A DNA stretch of 64,000 nucleotides, taken from Ciborinia camelliae. Its lineage: Eukaryota > Ascomycota > Leotiomycetes > Helotiales > Sclerotiniaceae. This document shows, piece after piece, positions 62,913 through 64,000 of this stretch (positions are counted from its first letter, which is position 1; each line of letters starts with the position of its first letter). Both the position numbers and the translations under genes were made by a program. The DNA lies in assembly GCA_025890175.1 (NCBI GenBank), contig JANPYM010000009.1:1241782-1305781 (forward strand), written 5' to 3'. The notes beneath the pieces are model-generated. The model did no database searches. It was not told where the DNA came from and saw only the letters and a program-made list of their open reading frames with translations.

Positions 62913-63910
62913 CTAGAAGGTGATTTGTTTGATTGTTTGGAACTGGGAGTGGAGGTCGAGAGGCATTATTAATTTTGCGATATGACCAGTTGATCCACCG
63001 ACCTTTGAGTTCCACTAGTTAGTTCATTAATATAGATGAACTGCAAAGAAGCAAGTAAGGACTTACATCAACGATAGTTTTACCCTTGAGTTTCCCCCAG
63101 TCATAACTTCTGACGAGGGTTTGTGGTGCCGTTTTGGGATCCTCTTTCTCGCTTTCCATTCCCAATTGAAAAAATCTCGCAAATTTAGGATTCCGGCGAT
63201 GCCAGTCATAGAAGTTGAGTTCAGTATCAAGACCAATTTTGAAAGGGACTTTCTCCGGACCATCACAGCTTCCATGTTTTTCCAGTGCCTCGGGAAGTTG
63301 AACACATGCAAATGGTGGTATTGTCATATCTCATTCCACAATTTCAGCATAGGTGCCTTGTGCTAGGGCTGTGTAGAATCTTGTGTCACAAATAAGAGAA
63401 TTTTCGGGGGACTCTTCAGAAATTTGGAGCTTAAATATTCCGTAGGTTGTGGCATACGCGATGATTCGAAATAGAGTTGTAGCCTCGATGGATACTTTTG
63501 AAGATAGCTCTGAGATTGTGATGGGGTTGTCTAAGGGAACAGCCGATGGAATTCCGAATCGAACGATGGTGCGGGTGGTGCCTAGGTCAAGAGGCTTGAT
63601 AGTAAAGACTTAGCTCTGGCTACACTTTTGGCAAGATACTTACTAGGCCTTGGTTGAGTTCTTTGAGATATTCGATTGGATCATACAACAATTGAGTTAT
63701 GAATTTGATCTTTCCAATCAGTTGCTGGCGGATGTTCTCGATTTCAGGGTTCCATGACTTGCTCTTGGTGGTGGTTGCTATTCCTTGAACCGTCTCGTCT
63801 TCTAATACTGTCTTCTGAACCACATCTGCTAGCATTAGGGCTCGGCTTTGGAGTTCATTACACAAGTCGAGGATTTCCTTTGCGGAACTCCGAGTGAGGA
63901 TCATTTTCAT
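62913..63910 (-). pseudogene. Truncated and stop-containing O-methyltransferase (SAM-dependent, COMT type)
   Basis: Exons 63910-63644, 63594-63067 and 63002-62913 with introns of 49 and 64 nt are readable. The first exon (89 codons) is a helical dimerisation part. The second has the winged-helix segment TISELSSKVSIEATTLFRII and the conserved core FARFFQLGMESEKEDPKTAP, then YDWGKLKGKTIVD, completed by VGGSTGHIA in the third exon (SAM motif I). A TGA at 63331-63333 interrupts the second exon in frame between AEIVE and DMTIPPFACVQLPEALEK. After motif I the frame ends at 62915 and the catalytic C-terminal third is missing. Both defects point to a dead gene, once a small-molecule methyltransferase of secondary metabolism. 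Confidence 0.75.
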
Positions 63911-64000
63911 TATGATTTACTTTGTCAACTTATTTGTTATTAGGAAATGGCGATAATTTAAAAAAAAATCAATCAAAAGGTTGAGTTCCAGTTTTTCTTC
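63911..64000. other. Upstream flank of the O-methyltransferase relic
   Basis: Only 90 bases are available; no promoter element can be assigned with confidence. Confidence 0.3.

Overview
The window looks like nuclear DNA of a filamentous ascomycete. Genes carry short introns of about 49-91 nt with GTAAGT-type donors and CTAAC/CTGAC-type branch points, coding regions have moderate GC, and fungal-specific families are present (APSES factor, HET-NACHT, Skg6-like, ThrE/Prm10-like). The protein set and the TACCTAGGTA-rich spacers suggest Leotiomycetes, perhaps Botrytis/Sclerotinia relatives. That placement is inference; no search was run.

Layout. 1-4.2 kb is extremely AT-rich DNA of the kind left by RIP-like mutation. 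4.5-9 kb holds one doubtful broken gene and a cluster of palindromes. 9.6-29.6 kb is a normal gene block: a small secreted elicitor-like protein, the APSES/ankyrin factor Mbp1 (-), a DMT-family transporter (-), an aldo-keto reductase (+), a relic of a MetE-like methyltransferase (-), an F-box protein (+), dynactin p25 (+) and a relic of an NB-ARC/TPR protein (+). 29.6-32.3 kb is a 902-aa ThrE/Prm10-like membrane protein (-). 32.3-44 kb is a gene-poor stretch with one intron-containing tRNA-Gly. 44-46.3 kb is a frameshifted HET-NACHT-ankyrin gene (-). 47.2-49.5 kb is an Skg6-like membrane protein (-) and 53.2-55.4 kb a DHX35-type DEAH helicase (+). 55.4-61.6 kb has no gene but contains a striking tandem array. 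62-63.9 kb holds two adjacent relics, an acyltransferase and an O-methyltransferase, probably the remains of a secondary-metabolite locus.

Intact genes are mostly housekeeping: cell-cycle transcription, dynein/dynactin transport, RNA helicase, membrane transport. The broken ones belong to accessory classes: self/non-self recognition, NLR-like, secondary metabolism and a duplicated methyltransferase. The most unusual structure is at 56.7-60.2 kb: six diverged modules spaced 580-790 bp apart, each with a rightward TATATAAA box and, about 120-190 bp to its left, a leftward-facing TATA-like box, with no reading frame between them.

Spliced models were built by eye. For mbp1, the transporter, the reductase, the F-box gene, dynactin p25, the Skg6-like gene, the helicase and the elicitor, the exon lengths sum to whole codons.
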